Part shown: positions 26,754 to 36,272 of the stretch, piece by piece
Position numbering within the stretch: the first letter of the stretch is position 1
How the letters are laid out: every line of letters begins with the position of its first letter
Assembly (NCBI GenBank): GCA_044373665.1
Contig: JBIPNH010000003.1
Span: forward strand, 1 to 64,000
DNA: 64,000 nucleotides
Source of the DNA: JABMMZ01 sp044373665
GTDB taxonomy: Bacteria; Bacteroidota; Bacteroidia; NS11-12g; UBA955
Reading direction: 5' to 3'
Translations under genes and position numbers: made by a program
The notes under the pieces: model-generated
Told to the model about the DNA's origin: nothing
What the model saw: the letters and a program-made list of their open reading frames with translations, nothing else
The model's database searches: none

Positions 26754-29700
26754 TTAACTACAACCGCTTGTAGTTCCACAAGTTAAGCAAGTGTAACATG
26801 TGCCTGAGCGAACTGTAATATTACCACAGCTTTTGCATGCAGGTGCATCACCCATACTTGGTGGCAAATTGGCTTTAACCACTTGTTTTACTTCTTTTTT
26901 TACTACTGAAGACAAGTTAGTTTCAGTAATTGAAGACGTTGTAGTCATTTGAATTTCATTTTGCGCCAAATTGTATGATGCATCAATCGGGCTGATTTCA
27001 TCTACAATTTTTGGTTTAATATGCAATTGTTCTTGTCTGTTTAGGTATTCGAATCCTAGTAATCTGAAGATAAAATCTACAACTGAAGTTGATGATTTGA
27101 TATTGTCATGACCTTCTACCATTCCGCTTGGTTCGAATCTGCTGAATGTAAATTTATCATAATACTCTTCCAAAGGAACACCATATTGAAGACCAATTGA
27201 AACTGCGATAGCAAAACAGTTCATTAATGAACGGAAGCTAGCACCTTCTTTGTGCATATCTACAAATATTTCTCCTAATGATCCATCTTCGTATTCACCT
27301 GTTCTTACAAACACTGTATTACCATCTATTTTTGATTTTTGAGTAAAGCCTTTGCGTTTGTTTGGCAATACTTTACGAGTCGCAATATTTGATAATTGTT
27401 GTTTGAACGATGGGTTATTGCTATTGTTGATAATCAATCGAGCTGCTTCTAACACTATTTCTGGTGTTAAATCTTCAACTCTAGTCGTTGCATTAATACC
27501 TACAGCTTTTTCTACCACGTCTACTTGGTCGCTTACAGCATCTTCGGTTACATCTACTTTTTTGTCAGATTTGTTTGACAATGGTTGAGATAATTTACAA
27601 CCATCTCTGTATAATGCATTGGCTTTGATACCTAATTTCCAACTTAGTTCGTAGCAAGATTTAATATCTTCTACAGAAGCTTCGTTTGGCAAGTTGATTG
27701 TTTTTGAAATAGCACCCGAAATAAATGGTTGTGCTGCAGCCATCATACGAATATGAGAATGTGCATGTAAGAAACGGGTTCCATTTTTACCACATTTGTT
27801 AGCTGTATCAAACACAGGATAGTGTTCTTCTTTTAAGTAAGGAGCACCTTCTATAGACATAGTTCCTGTTACAAACTCATTCGCTTTTTCAATATCAGCA
27901 TATTTAAACCCTAATGCATGTAACATATTAAAATCAACTTCATTGTATTGAGCAGGCGTAAATCCTAATTTTTGCAACATTGTTTCACCTAAAGTAGCAA
28001 TATTAAATACAAACTCAATATCGAAAGCACGTTCCAATTGAGCTTCTACAACTTGAATATCTTCTGCAGAAAATCCTTTTGCCATCAATGTTTCATGATT
28101 GATAAATGGCGCACCTTTTAAAGTTGCGTGACCTTTAGCATAATTGATAATTGCATCAGACTCCTCTTGAGTATAACCTAATGTTTTAAGGGCAGAAGGC
28201 ACTGCTTGGTTGATGATTTTAAAATAACCACCACCACTTAATTTTTTAAATTTAACAAGTGCAAAATCAGGCTCGATACCTGTAGTATCACAATCCATCA
28301 CTAAACCAATAGTTCCTGTAGGAGCTATTACTGTAGATTGGGCATTGCGGTAACCAAATTTTTCACCTAGCATTAAAGCTTTGTCCCATGCATTACAAGC
28401 TGATCTCAATAAATCTTCAGGGCAATATTGAGGATCGATACCTACTGCAGGAATACTTAATCCTTCGTAAGCCAATGGCGTATTGTAGGCAGCATAACGA
28501 TGGTTACGAATAACGCGCAACATGTGTTTTTTGTTTTTCTCATACATTTTGAAAGCCCCTTTAGCTGCGGCCATTTCAGCACTTGTTGCGTATGATTGTC
28601 CTGTTAATATTGCAGTTAATGAACCACAGATAGCAGAAGCTTTTGGACTGTCGTAAGGAATACCTGACACCATTAATAAAGCACCTAAGTTAGCATATCC
28701 AAGACCCAAAGTACGGTATTCGTAGCTTAATTGAGCAACTTCTTTACTAGGGAATTGCGCCATTAATACAGAAACCTCCAAAACTACAGTCCACAAACGA
28801 ATAGCATATTCATAAGAAGCGATATCGAACTCTAATTTATCAGCATCAAAAAACTTCATTAAGTTTAAAGAAGCCAAATTACAAGCCGTATTGTCTAAGA
28901 ACATGTATTCAGAACATGGGTTAGACGCATTGATACGTCCACCTTCTGGGCAAGTATGCCATTCATTGATAGTATCGTCGTATTGAACACCTGGGTCAGC
29001 ACATGCCCAAGCTGCGTCACCGATAGTATCCCAAACTTCTCTTGCTGGAATTTCTTTCATTACATTTCCTTTCGCACGACCTACCAACTGCCAATTAGTG
29101 TCTTGTTTTAGTGCTTCAAAGAATTTATTTGGAATACGAACTGAGTTATTTGAATTTTGACCAGACACTGTTGCGTATGCTTCACCTTCATAATCGCTTG
29201 GGTAACCAGCATCTATTAAAGCAGCTACTTTTTTCTCTTCTTCTTTCTTCCAACTAATGAAAGACATTATTTCCGGATGGTCTAAATCTAAACAAACCAT
29301 TTTAGCAGCTCTTCTTGTTGTTCCTCCAGATTTGATTGCACCTGCAGCTCTGTCACCAATTTTTAAGAACGACATTAAACCAGAAGACGTTCCTCCTCCT
29401 GATAACTTTTCACCATTTCCTCTAATTCTAGAGAAATTGGTACCCACACCTGAACCATATTTAAAAATACGCGCTTCACGAACCCATAAATCCATGATAC
29501 CACCTTCATTTACCAAATCATCATCAACAGATAAAATAAAACATGCATGAGGCTGAGGGCGTTCGTATGCAGAAGTTGAACGCATTAATTTTTCAGTATC
29601 AGGGTCTACATAATAATGCCCTTGAGGATTACCTGTAATACCATATGCAGAATGTAAACCTGTATTAAACCATTGAGGGGAGTTAGGCGCTGATTGTTGA

Positions 29701-30086
29701 GCTATTATAGAGAACACCAATTCTTCATAAAACACTTGAGCATCATTGGCAGAGGCAAAATAATTGTGCTTTTGACCCCACTGTCTCCAGCAATCAGCCA
29801 AACGGTGAGCAACTTGTTTCACACTAGTTTCACTTCCCAGTGAACCATCTTCTAATGGCACACCTGCTTTTCTAAAATACTTTTGAGCTAAAATATCTGT
29901 AGCCACCTGACTCCAAGAAGCAGGTACTTCTACATTTTTCATTTCAAACACCACATCACCATTAGGATTCTTAATGGCAGAAGTACGGTATTCATATTGG
30001 AATAAGTCAAAAGGGGAAACGCCCTCTTTGGTGTTTAGCCTCTCAAATTTGAGGCCTTTTTTCATTTGGTCAAGGTTTTGCTGCAT
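26754..30086 (-). CDS. nrdJ: Adenosylcobalamin-dependent (class II) ribonucleoside-diphosphate reductase
   Basis: Reduces ribonucleotides to deoxyribonucleotides using a cobalamin-derived radical, independent of oxygen. The 1110 residues match the large B12-dependent form. Catalytic barrel motifs are visible: NPCSE and the cysteine-containing finger NTACNLASLNL near residues 389-405, and APTGTIG near 585. The C-terminus is a cysteine-rich zinc-ribbon-like tail (CKSCGN...GTCYTCLTCG...GCS), the redox relay end of this family. No nrdB or nrdD accompanies it. The 256-bp upstream region contains a GACTTC/GAAGTC stem (about 30137-30163), but no convincing B12 riboswitch or NrdR box was seen. Confidence 0.93.
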   Translation of the reverse strand: MQQNLDQMKKGLKFERLNTKEGVSPFDLFQYEYRTSAIKNPNGDVVFEMKNVEVPASWSQVATDILAQKYFRKAGVPLEDGSLGSETSVKQVAHRLADCWRQWGQKHNYFASANDAQVFYEELVFSIIAQQSAPNSPQWFNTGLHSAYGITGNPQGHYYVDPDTEKLMRSTSAYERPQPHACFILSVDDDLVNEGGIMDLWVREARIFKYGSGVGTNFSRIRGNGEKLSGGGTSSGLMSFLKIGDRAAGAIKSGGTTRRAAKMVCLDLDHPEIMSFISWKKEEEKKVAALIDAGYPSDYEGEAYATVSGQNSNNSVRIPNKFFEALKQDTNWQLVGRAKGNVMKEIPAREVWDTIGDAAWACADPGVQYDDTINEWHTCPEGGRINASNPCSEYMFLDNTACNLASLNLMKFFDADKLEFDIASYEYAIRLWTVVLEVSVLMAQFPSKEVAQLSYEYRTLGLGYANLGALLMVSGIPYDSPKASAICGSLTAILTGQSYATSAEMAAAKGAFKMYEKNKKHMLRVIRNHRYAAYNTPLAYEGLSIPAVGIDPQYCPEDLLRSACNAWDKALMLGEKFGYRNAQSTVIAPTGTIGLVMDCDTTGIEPDFALVKFKKLSGGGYFKIINQAVPSALKTLGYTQEESDAIINYAKGHATLKGAPFINHETLMAKGFSAEDIQVVEAQLERAFDIEFVFNIATLGETMLQKLGFTPAQYNEVDFNMLHALGFKYADIEKANEFVTGTMSIEGAPYLKEEHYPVFDTANKCGKNGTRFLHAHSHIRMMAAAQPFISGAISKTINLPNEASVEDIKSCYELSWKLGIKANALYRDGCKLSQPLSNKSDKKVDVTEDAVSDQVDVVEKAVGINATTRVEDLTPEIVLEAARLIINNSNNPSFKQQLSNIATRKVLPNKRKGFTQKSKIDGNTVFVRTGEYEDGSLGEIFVDMHKEGASFRSLMNCFAIAVSIGLQYGVPLEEYYDKFTFSRFEPSGMVEGHDNIKSSTSVVDFIFRLLGFEYLNRQEQLHIKPKIVDEISPIDASYNLAQNEIQMTTTSSITETNLSSVVKKEVKQVVKANLPPSMGDAPACKSCGNITVRSGTCYTCLTCGTTSGCS

Positions 30087-30342
30087 ACGCTATATGGTTT
30101 ATTTTTTTGTAATCAATTGGTTTTAAAATAAAAAGACTTCGATGCATTTTCTGCAAAGAAGTCCTTCAAAACTAATCTTATTCAATGGACAATTTAAAAT
30201 GGACTTTTCCACATAAATTGCAAAACCCTTTACTGATGTTATTTTTGCTATGTTGAAAACAAAAATTAAGAGTTATTTTACTTGTTTTTTAAAAAAATGT
30301 GTTACTTTTACCCTCCGTATTTAATAACTATTCTAGGTTTTC

Positions 30343-31107
30343 ATGTCCCAATTTACAACAAAACTAATAACTTGTCAAATCGACCAAAAAAAAGCGCTTG
30401 CAGTGTTGATAGACCCTGACAAAAACAACGAAAGTGTCTCAAATATTGCACAACTTTGTGAGCAAAATCAGGTTGATTTTATTTTAGTTGGTGGTAGTCT
30501 TTTGAGCAGCAATAATTTACAAAACACCATCCTGAGTATTAAACAACATTATTCTGGTTTTGTTTATTTATTCCCTGGAAATGAAATGATGATTGCCCCC
30601 GAAGCGGATGGTATTCTATTTTTATCTTTGTTAAGTGGCAGAAATCCAGAATATTTAATTGGCAAACATGTTAATGCTGCCCCATTATTAATTCAAAGTA
30701 ATTTGGATGTGGTACCTACAGCCTACATTCTTATTGATGGTGGTCGCGAAACCAGTGTATCCTACATGAGTAATACCAAACCTATTCCTTCCGACAAACC
30801 CGATATTGCAACTGCAACGGCCCTAGCCGGACAACTGCTTGGTTTCCAGTGTACATACATGGATGCAGGCAGTGGTGCCTTACACGCCATTCCAGAAGAC
30901 GTAATAAGAAAAGTTAAAAATCACACCCGTTTGCCTCTCATTATTGGTGGTGGCATCAAAAACAATCAAAATGCGCTTGTTGCCTATAATGCCGGTGCCG
31001 ACCTGTTGGTAATTGGAAATGGCGTGGAGGACAATAGCAATCTTATTGAAACTATCTCTAAAGTAAAACATCAGTTAAACACTCAAACATTATCACAAAA
31101 TTCTTAA
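30343..31107 (+). CDS. Geranylgeranylglyceryl-phosphate synthase family protein (group II)
   Basis: Forms the ether bond between glycerol-1-phosphate and a polyprenyl diphosphate. The 254-residue TIM-barrel shows the family series LIDPDKNN near residue 22, FILVGGSLLS near 49, LFPGNEMMI near 76, YILIDGGRETSV near 127, YMDAGSGA near 172 and LIIGGGIKN near 200, with a final GADLLVIGNGVE phosphate-binding loop. This is the archaeal lipid enzyme family; Bacteroidota members form a separate bacterial group with heptaprenyl or geranylgeranyl substrates. The lipid role in this phylum is not settled. It heads a likely operon with a membrane protein and purK-purE. Confidence 0.9.
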   Translation: MSQFTTKLITCQIDQKKALAVLIDPDKNNESVSNIAQLCEQNQVDFILVGGSLLSSNNLQNTILSIKQHYSGFVYLFPGNEMMIAPEADGILFLSLLSGRNPEYLIGKHVNAAPLLIQSNLDVVPTAYILIDGGRETSVSYMSNTKPIPSDKPDIATATALAGQLLGFQCTYMDAGSGALHAIPEDVIRKVKNHTRLPLIIGGGIKNNQNALVAYNAGADLLVIGNGVEDNSNLIETISKVKHQLNTQTLSQNS

Positions 31108-31150
31108 AAAAGTTTCCATACCGAAATATTGGTGGTTTTTAGGACTTGGC

Positions 31151-32584
31151 TTGCTCTTTATATTATTCCCCAATCCTAATCCACACATTGATGCATGGTA
31201 TTATGCGGCTTGTGTCAAACATCAAGAAGATTTATTGATGAATCATCATCTTCTTTACAATTTAGCTGGTTTCGTTTGGCATCAAATAATCTCGTTTTTT
31301 ATTCCACAAATTGAGGCAATGACAAGCTTAAATCTATTAAACAGTTTGTGTGGCACCGCTTCTCTATTTTGCATTTATTCTATTTTCATTAAGCTCAATT
31401 CACAAAAAAACCAAGCATTTCTACTGAGTTTACTTTGTGGCGTTTGTTTTGGTTTTTGGCGTTATTCTATAGAAGCCGAAACCTATATCATTCCTTTATT
31501 CCTTTCTTTACTTTCTACTAACTTATACTTTAACAAATCAAAATGGTTGTTGTCGGGATTATTGGCCGCACTAAGCATCTTGTTCCATCAGGTACATTTG
31601 TGGTGGGGATTGGCCTTTGTATTTGGGCTCTATTTTTCTGATTCATCCGTAAAGGAGAAATTCAAATTCATTATCCCTTTTGCTATTATACCAATTGTGT
31701 ATGTTTTAGTGTTTTTGACCCAGTCTACACACGACTCTTTTTTTACTTTTATACTTGGCGAGTATCAGGGTGGACATGCTTCCATTCAAATAAAGCCAAT
31801 GTCGTTTGTGTTAACAGGTGTTAATTTTTTCCGTTCTTTTATACAATTACATGGCGAAATAATGATTTTCATTGTCACCTATTTTGAAATATTTATTTTT
31901 TTGTTGTTGCTTGCCTTTTATTTTGGTGTTAAAACATGGTCGAACCGTTCAAATTATCAATTTAACCGAATAACTACGGCATATTCACATGTAAAATGGG
32001 GACTTATTTTGGCTTTTATTTTTCATTTATTGTTTGCCTTTTTATCCGACGGCAATGTTGAATTTATGGTTATGTTGCCTTTTCTAATTGTTGCTATCTT
32101 GGTTTCCAAATTCCAAATTCAGGCACAAGGGCTGTTAAGATATTGTGTAACAGTATTGTTTATATGGAACTTTTCATTTGGGATTCTTATTCACTATATA
32201 TTTAACACGAACAACTCCCAAACACAAGTAAAAATAGCCTTGGAACATCCCAACGACCTTTTTATTTGGAGCAATCAGCCACTTATTCAAAATCAAATTA
32301 TTTACAAGAAGGGATTTCAGTATCATAGCAACTTTGTAAAACACGACACGGTTCAATCGGGTACATTATATTTAGCCATGAAAAACGGTAAACGGGTTTT
32401 TACTGATTTGGGAATTAAAAAAAGCAGTTGGTCACGAGCAGGTATGATAAGTAAACAAGAAAATAATGCTTTTTTAAAGTACTTTAATACTCGAAATATT
32501 GACTCATTTGAAAATATCTACGGGAAAAATTACATAGAAGAATTGATACTGAGTGATAAATTACTATTTTTGCAGGTACAATAA
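31151..32584 (+). CDS. Polytopic membrane protein (GT-C-like), function unknown
   Basis: At least 477 residues with about ten helices and a C-terminal soluble part. The first loop NPNPHIDAWYYAAC, with Asp after the first helix, is reminiscent of GT-C glycosyltransferases. The first usable start codon is TTG 31151, yet it falls inside a transmembrane segment. The frame stays open to 31079 and reads ILKKVSIPKYWWFLGLG before it, so the true start may be the rare ATT at 31100, overlapping the stop of the GGGP synthase. Its last codons contain the purK promoter. Substrate not recognisable. Confidence 0.7.
   Translation: MLFILFPNPNPHIDAWYYAACVKHQEDLLMNHHLLYNLAGFVWHQIISFFIPQIEAMTSLNLLNSLCGTASLFCIYSIFIKLNSQKNQAFLLSLLCGVCFGFWRYSIEAETYIIPLFLSLLSTNLYFNKSKWLLSGLLAALSILFHQVHLWWGLAFVFGLYFSDSSVKEKFKFIIPFAIIPIVYVLVFLTQSTHDSFFTFILGEYQGGHASIQIKPMSFVLTGVNFFRSFIQLHGEIMIFIVTYFEIFIFLLLLAFYFGVKTWSNRSNYQFNRITTAYSHVKWGLILAFIFHLLFAFLSDGNVEFMVMLPFLIVAILVSKFQIQAQGLLRYCVTVLFIWNFSFGILIHYIFNTNNSQTQVKIALEHPNDLFIWSNQPLIQNQIIYKKGFQYHSNFVKHDTVQSGTLYLAMKNGKRVFTDLGIKKSSWSRAGMISKQENNAFLKYFNTRNIDSFENIYGKNYIEELILSDKLLFLQVQ
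32565..32572 (+). promoter_or_regulatory. Putative purK promoter -7 box (TATTTTTG)
   Basis: TATTTTTG lies inside the last codons of the preceding membrane protein gene, 13 nt before ATG 32586. It suggests purKE can be transcribed independently and that the GTG at 32553 is not the start. Confidence 0.5.
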
Positions 32585-32585
32585 A

Positions 32586-33740
32586 ATGCTTCCTTCAACA
32601 ATAAAAATCGGAATAATAGGTGGTGGTCAATTGGGAAAAATGCTCATAGAAGCCGGTAAACCATGGAATATCCATTACACGATATTAGAAACCGATAATG
32701 CCCCTGCACAACAAATTGCAAACGAACATATTGTGGGTCATTTGTATGATTCAGAAAAAATAAAACTATTGGCAGAATGTAGTGATGTAATTACTTACGA
32801 GATAGAACACATTGATACCCAAACTTTACTTGAATTAGAAGCTTCAGGTAAACGAATTATACCATCTCCACAGTTGTTGCAAATTATCCAAGACAAAGGA
32901 TTACAAAAAGATTTTTTCAGCAAGCATTACATAGCTACTGCGCCCTATTTATTGGCAGACAACAGAGCAGATTGTGCAGAAAAAGTAAAAACCTTTAACA
33001 GTGAAAAGGTCGCAATAAAATTACGCAAGGGTGGTTACGATGGCAAGGGGGTTGAATTACTTTCGAAAGCCGAAATCATAAACAACCCAATGTGCATTCC
33101 ATTTGATGAACCTTGTGTAATAGAAGCTTTTGTTCCCAATGCAATAGAAATTGCCATTATTGTGGCTCGAAACGAACAAGGAGAAGTTAATACTTTCCCC
33201 TCTGTCGAAATGGAATTTAATCCTAAAACTAATTTAGTTGAGTTTTTATTTTCTCCTGCAAACATCAGTAAAGAAATAGAACAAAATGCCAAATTATTGG
33301 CTATAAAATGTGTAGAAAAATTAAATGGAGTCGGAATTTTTGCCATTGAAATGTTTTTGGACAAAAACAATGAATTATACGTCAATGAAATTGCCCCACG
33401 ACCGCACAACAGTGGTCACCACACCATAGAGGCTTGTTACACGAGTCAGTACGAACAATTAAACCGCATCTTATTAAAAATGCCTTTGGGTTCAACTGAA
33501 TTAATTCAACCGGCTGCAATGTTAAATTTACTTGGTGCTGAGGGTGTTAATGGGAAATACGAATTAACAGGACTAGATCAATTACTGTCCACAGAGGGTA
33601 TTTATATTCATTTGTATAATAAAGAAACAAGCAAACCGCACCGCAAAATGGGTCACATTACTGTTTTGGGAGCAACGATAGAAGAAGTAAAAGAAAAGGC
33701 TACCTTTGTACAAAATAATATTGGTATGAAAGCTTTATAG
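32586..33740 (+). CDS. purK: 5-(carboxyamino)imidazole ribonucleotide synthase
   Basis: ATP-dependent carboxylation of aminoimidazole ribonucleotide in de novo purine synthesis. The 384-residue ATP-grasp protein begins IKIGIIGGGQLGKML, has the ATP-grasp lysine loop (VAIKLRKGGYDGKGVELL) near 135 and the metal-binding VNEIAPRPHNSGHHTIEAC near 263. The frame opens at GTG 32553, but ATG 32586 right before the Rossmann strand is the normal start, with a TATTTTTG box 13 nt upstream. purE follows after 35 bp and supplies the next enzyme. Confidence 0.96.
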   Translation: MLPSTIKIGIIGGGQLGKMLIEAGKPWNIHYTILETDNAPAQQIANEHIVGHLYDSEKIKLLAECSDVITYEIEHIDTQTLLELEASGKRIIPSPQLLQIIQDKGLQKDFFSKHYIATAPYLLADNRADCAEKVKTFNSEKVAIKLRKGGYDGKGVELLSKAEIINNPMCIPFDEPCVIEAFVPNAIEIAIIVARNEQGEVNTFPSVEMEFNPKTNLVEFLFSPANISKEIEQNAKLLAIKCVEKLNGVGIFAIEMFLDKNNELYVNEIAPRPHNSGHHTIEACYTSQYEQLNRILLKMPLGSTELIQPAAMLNLLGAEGVNGKYELTGLDQLLSTEGIYIHLYNKETSKPHRKMGHITVLGATIEEVKEKATFVQNNIGMKAL

Positions 33741-33775
33741 AAATTGATAAAAAGATAAATTTAACATAAAAGAAT

Positions 33776-34288
33776 ATGGCAGATGTTTTAATAATTATGG
33801 GTTCAGACAGCGACTTACCTGTTATGAAAGAGGCCGCAGTAGTACTTGAAGAATTAGGTGTAAGTTTTAAAATCAGTATTGTTAGTGCACACCGTACACC
33901 AAAACGCATGTTTACTGAGGCACAAAATGCAAAAAAAAATGGCCACAAATGCATCATTGCTGGTGCAGGTGGTGCGGCACATTTACCGGGCATGACGGCT
34001 AGTTTAACAGAACTACCTGTTATTGGTGTCCCAATAAGATTAAATGTATTAAGTGGGATTGACGCACTTTACAGTATTGTTCAAATGCCTCCTGGAGTGC
34101 CGGTAGCAACAATGTCTATAGATGGCGCAAAAAATGCAGGTTTATTTGCTGCTAAAATTTTAGCTATTAATGATTCAAAAATTGCTAACAACCTAAAAAA
34201 ATTCTCCAGTAAACTTGAAGAAGTTGTTTTAGAAAAAGCCACTCAACTGGAGCGTGACGGTTATCAAAAATATCTCAGCAGAAAATGA
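33776..34288 (+). CDS. purE: N5-carboxyaminoimidazole ribonucleotide mutase
   Basis: Converts the unstable PurK product N5-CAIR to CAIR. The 170-residue length and motifs are those of class I PurE: MGSDSDLPVMKEA at residues 8-20, SAHRTPKRM with the catalytic His near 43, AGAGGAAHLPGM near 62 and the VPIRLNVLSG-type substrate loop. It lies 35 bp downstream of purK. Its stop overlaps the start of the DUF3109 gene (ATGA), so the transcript continues. Confidence 0.97.
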   Translation: MADVLIIMGSDSDLPVMKEAAVVLEELGVSFKISIVSAHRTPKRMFTEAQNAKKNGHKCIIAGAGGAAHLPGMTASLTELPVIGVPIRLNVLSGIDALYSIVQMPPGVPVATMSIDGAKNAGLFAAKILAINDSKIANNLKKFSSKLEEVVLEKATQLERDGYQKYLSRK

Positions 34289-34863
34289 TCATTGAGCTTG
34301 GAGATACGCTCATTTCCACTGAGATATTTGACACCAATTTTGTTTGCAACTTAAGTAAATGTAAAGGCGCTTGTTGTATTGAAGGCAACAGAGGTGCACC
34401 ATTGGAGATAGAGGAAATCAATGCTTACCAAAGGGAATGGAAAAACCTATCACCCTATTTAAATGAGCAAAGTGCCAAACTTTTTGAAAAAGAAGGCTTT
34501 TATGAAGGGGATGATTTTATTGAATATGCCACAACTTGTCACCCTACAGGCGAATGTATTTTTGCCTACCGTAACGATGGTTGTCTTAGTTGTGGAATAG
34601 AAAAAGCTTATAAAGAAAAAGCCATAGAAACCGCTAAACCTATCAGCTGCCATTTATATCCTATTCGTTTGGGTAAAGTGGGCCTATACACAACACTCAA
34701 CTATCACAAATGGGATATTTGCAGTGCGGCATGTTCCCTTGGTGATGAACTAAAAGTTCCAGTTTTTAAATTTTTAAAAGAGCCTTTGGTTAGACAATTC
34801 GGCATGGATTGGTATCAGGAACTTGAGAGTATTTATGAAGTTTGGCTCACAGAAAAAAAATAA
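34285..34863 (+). CDS. DUF3109 family cysteine-rich protein
   Basis: A 192-residue protein with many cysteines in conserved family positions: CNLSKCKGACC near residues 22-32, CHPTGECIF near 87-95, DGCLSCGIEKAY, SCHLYPIRL, and later CSAACSLG. The arrangement (KGACC ... CxLYPIR) resembles zinc- or Fe-S-binding YkgJ/UPF0153-type proteins. Start and stop overlaps (ATGA with purE, 12-bp gap to the next gene) indicate an operon. Cofactor and function are unknown. Confidence 0.85.
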   Translation: MIIELGDTLISTEIFDTNFVCNLSKCKGACCIEGNRGAPLEIEEINAYQREWKNLSPYLNEQSAKLFEKEGFYEGDDFIEYATTCHPTGECIFAYRNDGCLSCGIEKAYKEKAIETAKPISCHLYPIRLGKVGLYTTLNYHKWDICSAACSLGDELKVPVFKFLKEPLVRQFGMDWYQELESIYEVWLTEKK

Positions 34864-34875
34864 AAAACTATAGCG

Positions 34876-35496
34876 TTGACAAAGGCAGAATTAACCGAAA
34901 AAATAAAACCTTTTCTTCCCTTAGGTACTGAAAACTATGTAGTAGATTTACTTATTCAGTATAAAATTCAACTTAGATTAAGCAAACCCCGAATCAGCAA
35001 ATATGGCGATTACAGAGCGCCATTTAAAAACGAGAAAAACCACCGAATTTCCGTTAATAAGAACTTAAATCCCTATGCTTTTATCACTACTTTTTTGCAC
35101 GAAGTGGCGCACTTAGTGGCTTTTGAAAAATTCAGAAACAAGATAGACCCGCATGGTAAAGAATGGAAACATGAGTTTAAATTGCTTTTAGAACCATTAA
35201 TCAGTCACCACCAGTTGCCCGACGATGTTGCACAAGCACTCAAAGCATACATGCACGACCCTTCTGCCAGTAGTTGTAGCGACCAAAACCTGAGTAAAGT
35301 TCTGTCAATGTACGACAAAGACCAAAAACTACTGCTTGAAACCTTATCGATTGGTTCAGTTTTTAGAATAGAGAGTGGCAGAGTGTTTAAGAAAGGGAAA
35401 ACACTTAGAACTTGGGTTCAATGTATCGAAATAAAAAGTGGTAAAGAATACAGAATTAGCGGAATATGCAAGGTGGAGGAAATCGAAAACTTATAA
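34876..35496 (+). CDS. SprT-like zinc-metalloprotease-fold protein
   Basis: A 206-residue SprT-like protein. The zinc-binding HEVAHLVAFE is near residue 75, followed by GKEWKHEFKLLL with a third potential ligand His; eukaryotic relatives (Spartan) cleave DNA-protein crosslinks. The C-terminus is a small beta-domain without the CxxC ribbon of E. coli SprT. The start is TTG 34876, as no ATG is available near the family N-terminus. It is 12 bp after DUF3109 and overlaps the convergent PspC gene by 6 bp. Substrate unknown. Confidence 0.82.
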   Translation: MTKAELTEKIKPFLPLGTENYVVDLLIQYKIQLRLSKPRISKYGDYRAPFKNEKNHRISVNKNLNPYAFITTFLHEVAHLVAFEKFRNKIDPHGKEWKHEFKLLLEPLISHHQLPDDVAQALKAYMHDPSASSCSDQNLSKVLSMYDKDQKLLLETLSIGSVFRIESGRVFKKGKTLRTWVQCIEIKSGKEYRISGICKVEEIENL

Positions 35497-35709
35497 GTCC
35501 CACACTGCTGTGCGTTTTTCGTAATAATAGTTTTTGATATTCATCCAAAAGGCTAAAATCATGTAAATAATTATTGGAGAGCCTAGAGTTAAAAAGGTGG
35601 TATAAATAAAAAACAAACGGATTCTTTTGGTGCACAAGCCCATTTTATCTCCTATTTTAGAGCAAACACCAAAGGCTTTCTGTTCGATTAAACTTTTAAA
35701 AATTTGCAT
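35491..35709 (-). CDS. Small PspC domain protein
   Basis: A 72-residue protein that is essentially one PspC domain: an amphipathic N-terminal region (KAFGVCSKIGDKMGLCTKRIRLFFIYTTF) and one transmembrane helix (LTLGSPIIIYMILAFWM) with a charged tail. It is distinct from the PspC protein at 25945. The ATG at 35709 is preceded by TATTTTTG on the minus strand with only 4 nt between. Probably involved in envelope stress; unproven. Confidence 0.8.
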   Translation of the reverse strand: MQIFKSLIEQKAFGVCSKIGDKMGLCTKRIRLFFIYTTFLTLGSPIIIYMILAFWMNIKNYYYEKRTAVWDL

Positions 35710-35713
35710 TCAA

Positions 35714-35721
35714 CAAAAATA
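35714..35721 (-). promoter_or_regulatory. Promoter -7 box (TATTTTTG) 4 nt before start codon
   Basis: Minus-strand TATTTTTG ends 4 nt before the start of the small PspC gene; one of the clearest leaderless-type arrangements in the window. Confidence 0.55.
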
Positions 35722-35805
35722 GTAAAAAAGGATTAAAGTTTAATTTTAATTTTTTAATCTCAAACCCTACTTTATTAAAAAAAGATTACTTCCTCAAAAT
35801 CAATT

Positions 35806-36198
35806 CTATGAAACCAGAAAATACTTGATTTGAGTGAGTAATATATTGATTAAAAAATGACTGTAAGCCATGGCATTATTTTTACTCAAATAAAAGATAC
35901 CTAAAGACAAATTTAACCCATACAATACTAAAAAATACAACGAACCTAATGAACCTATATACAAAATAGTTAAAATAAAAGAAAGTGAAACTGACAACAC
36001 AACACTAGACGCTATAGACATCAATCCTGTTTTATGGATTATTTGAGTTAAAATTTTATAGGGGTTATAATACATTATAAATACAACATAGGGTATTACA
36101 ACCATTAATCTGCCCATTACATTGATTTGATGTAATAAGAGTACAACTATTAAACCAATTAGAATTAGGTTTTCGTATTTTGATTTTATGGTATTCAT
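35806..36198 (-). CDS. Hypothetical four-helix membrane protein
   Basis: A 130-residue protein with about four hydrophobic helices (LILIGLIVVLLLHQI, VVIPYVVFIMYY, SIASSVVLSVSLSFILTILYIG, LYFLVLYGLNLSLGIFYL) and few charged residues. No family recognised. Its upstream region (36213-36272) repeats the one before the secreted protein at 36755, here interrupted by a palindrome. It may be a recently shuffled accessory gene. Confidence 0.55.
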   Translation of the reverse strand: MNTIKSKYENLILIGLIVVLLLHQINVMGRLMVVIPYVVFIMYYNPYKILTQIIHKTGLMSIASSVVLSVSLSFILTILYIGSLGSLYFLVLYGLNLSLGIFYLSKNNAMAYSHFLINILLTQIKYFLVS

Positions 36199-36212
36199 GT
36201 TTTATATTTAAT

Positions 36213-36272
36213 GCTTACTCTTACCTCCCGATAGCTATCGCGAGAGCATTCAGGGTATTGGGGTCGGGTGAG
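36213..36272. repeat. Repeat copy A, interrupted by an AGCT-centred palindrome
   Basis: Shares GCTTACTCTTACCT and TTCAGGGTAT[T/C]GGGGTCGGGTGAGCGGC with copy B at 37178-37226. Between these blocks copy A has a 20-bp near-palindrome (36225-36244, CTCCCGATAGCTATCGCGAG, one mismatched pair), where copy B has only TTTTCAGCT. Both copies sit just upstream of minus-strand genes. Confidence 0.8.

Noticed and set aside
30087..30342. Cobalamin riboswitch before the B12-dependent reductase
   Set aside because: No B12-box-like sequence seen; only a simple GACTTC/GAAGTC stem.
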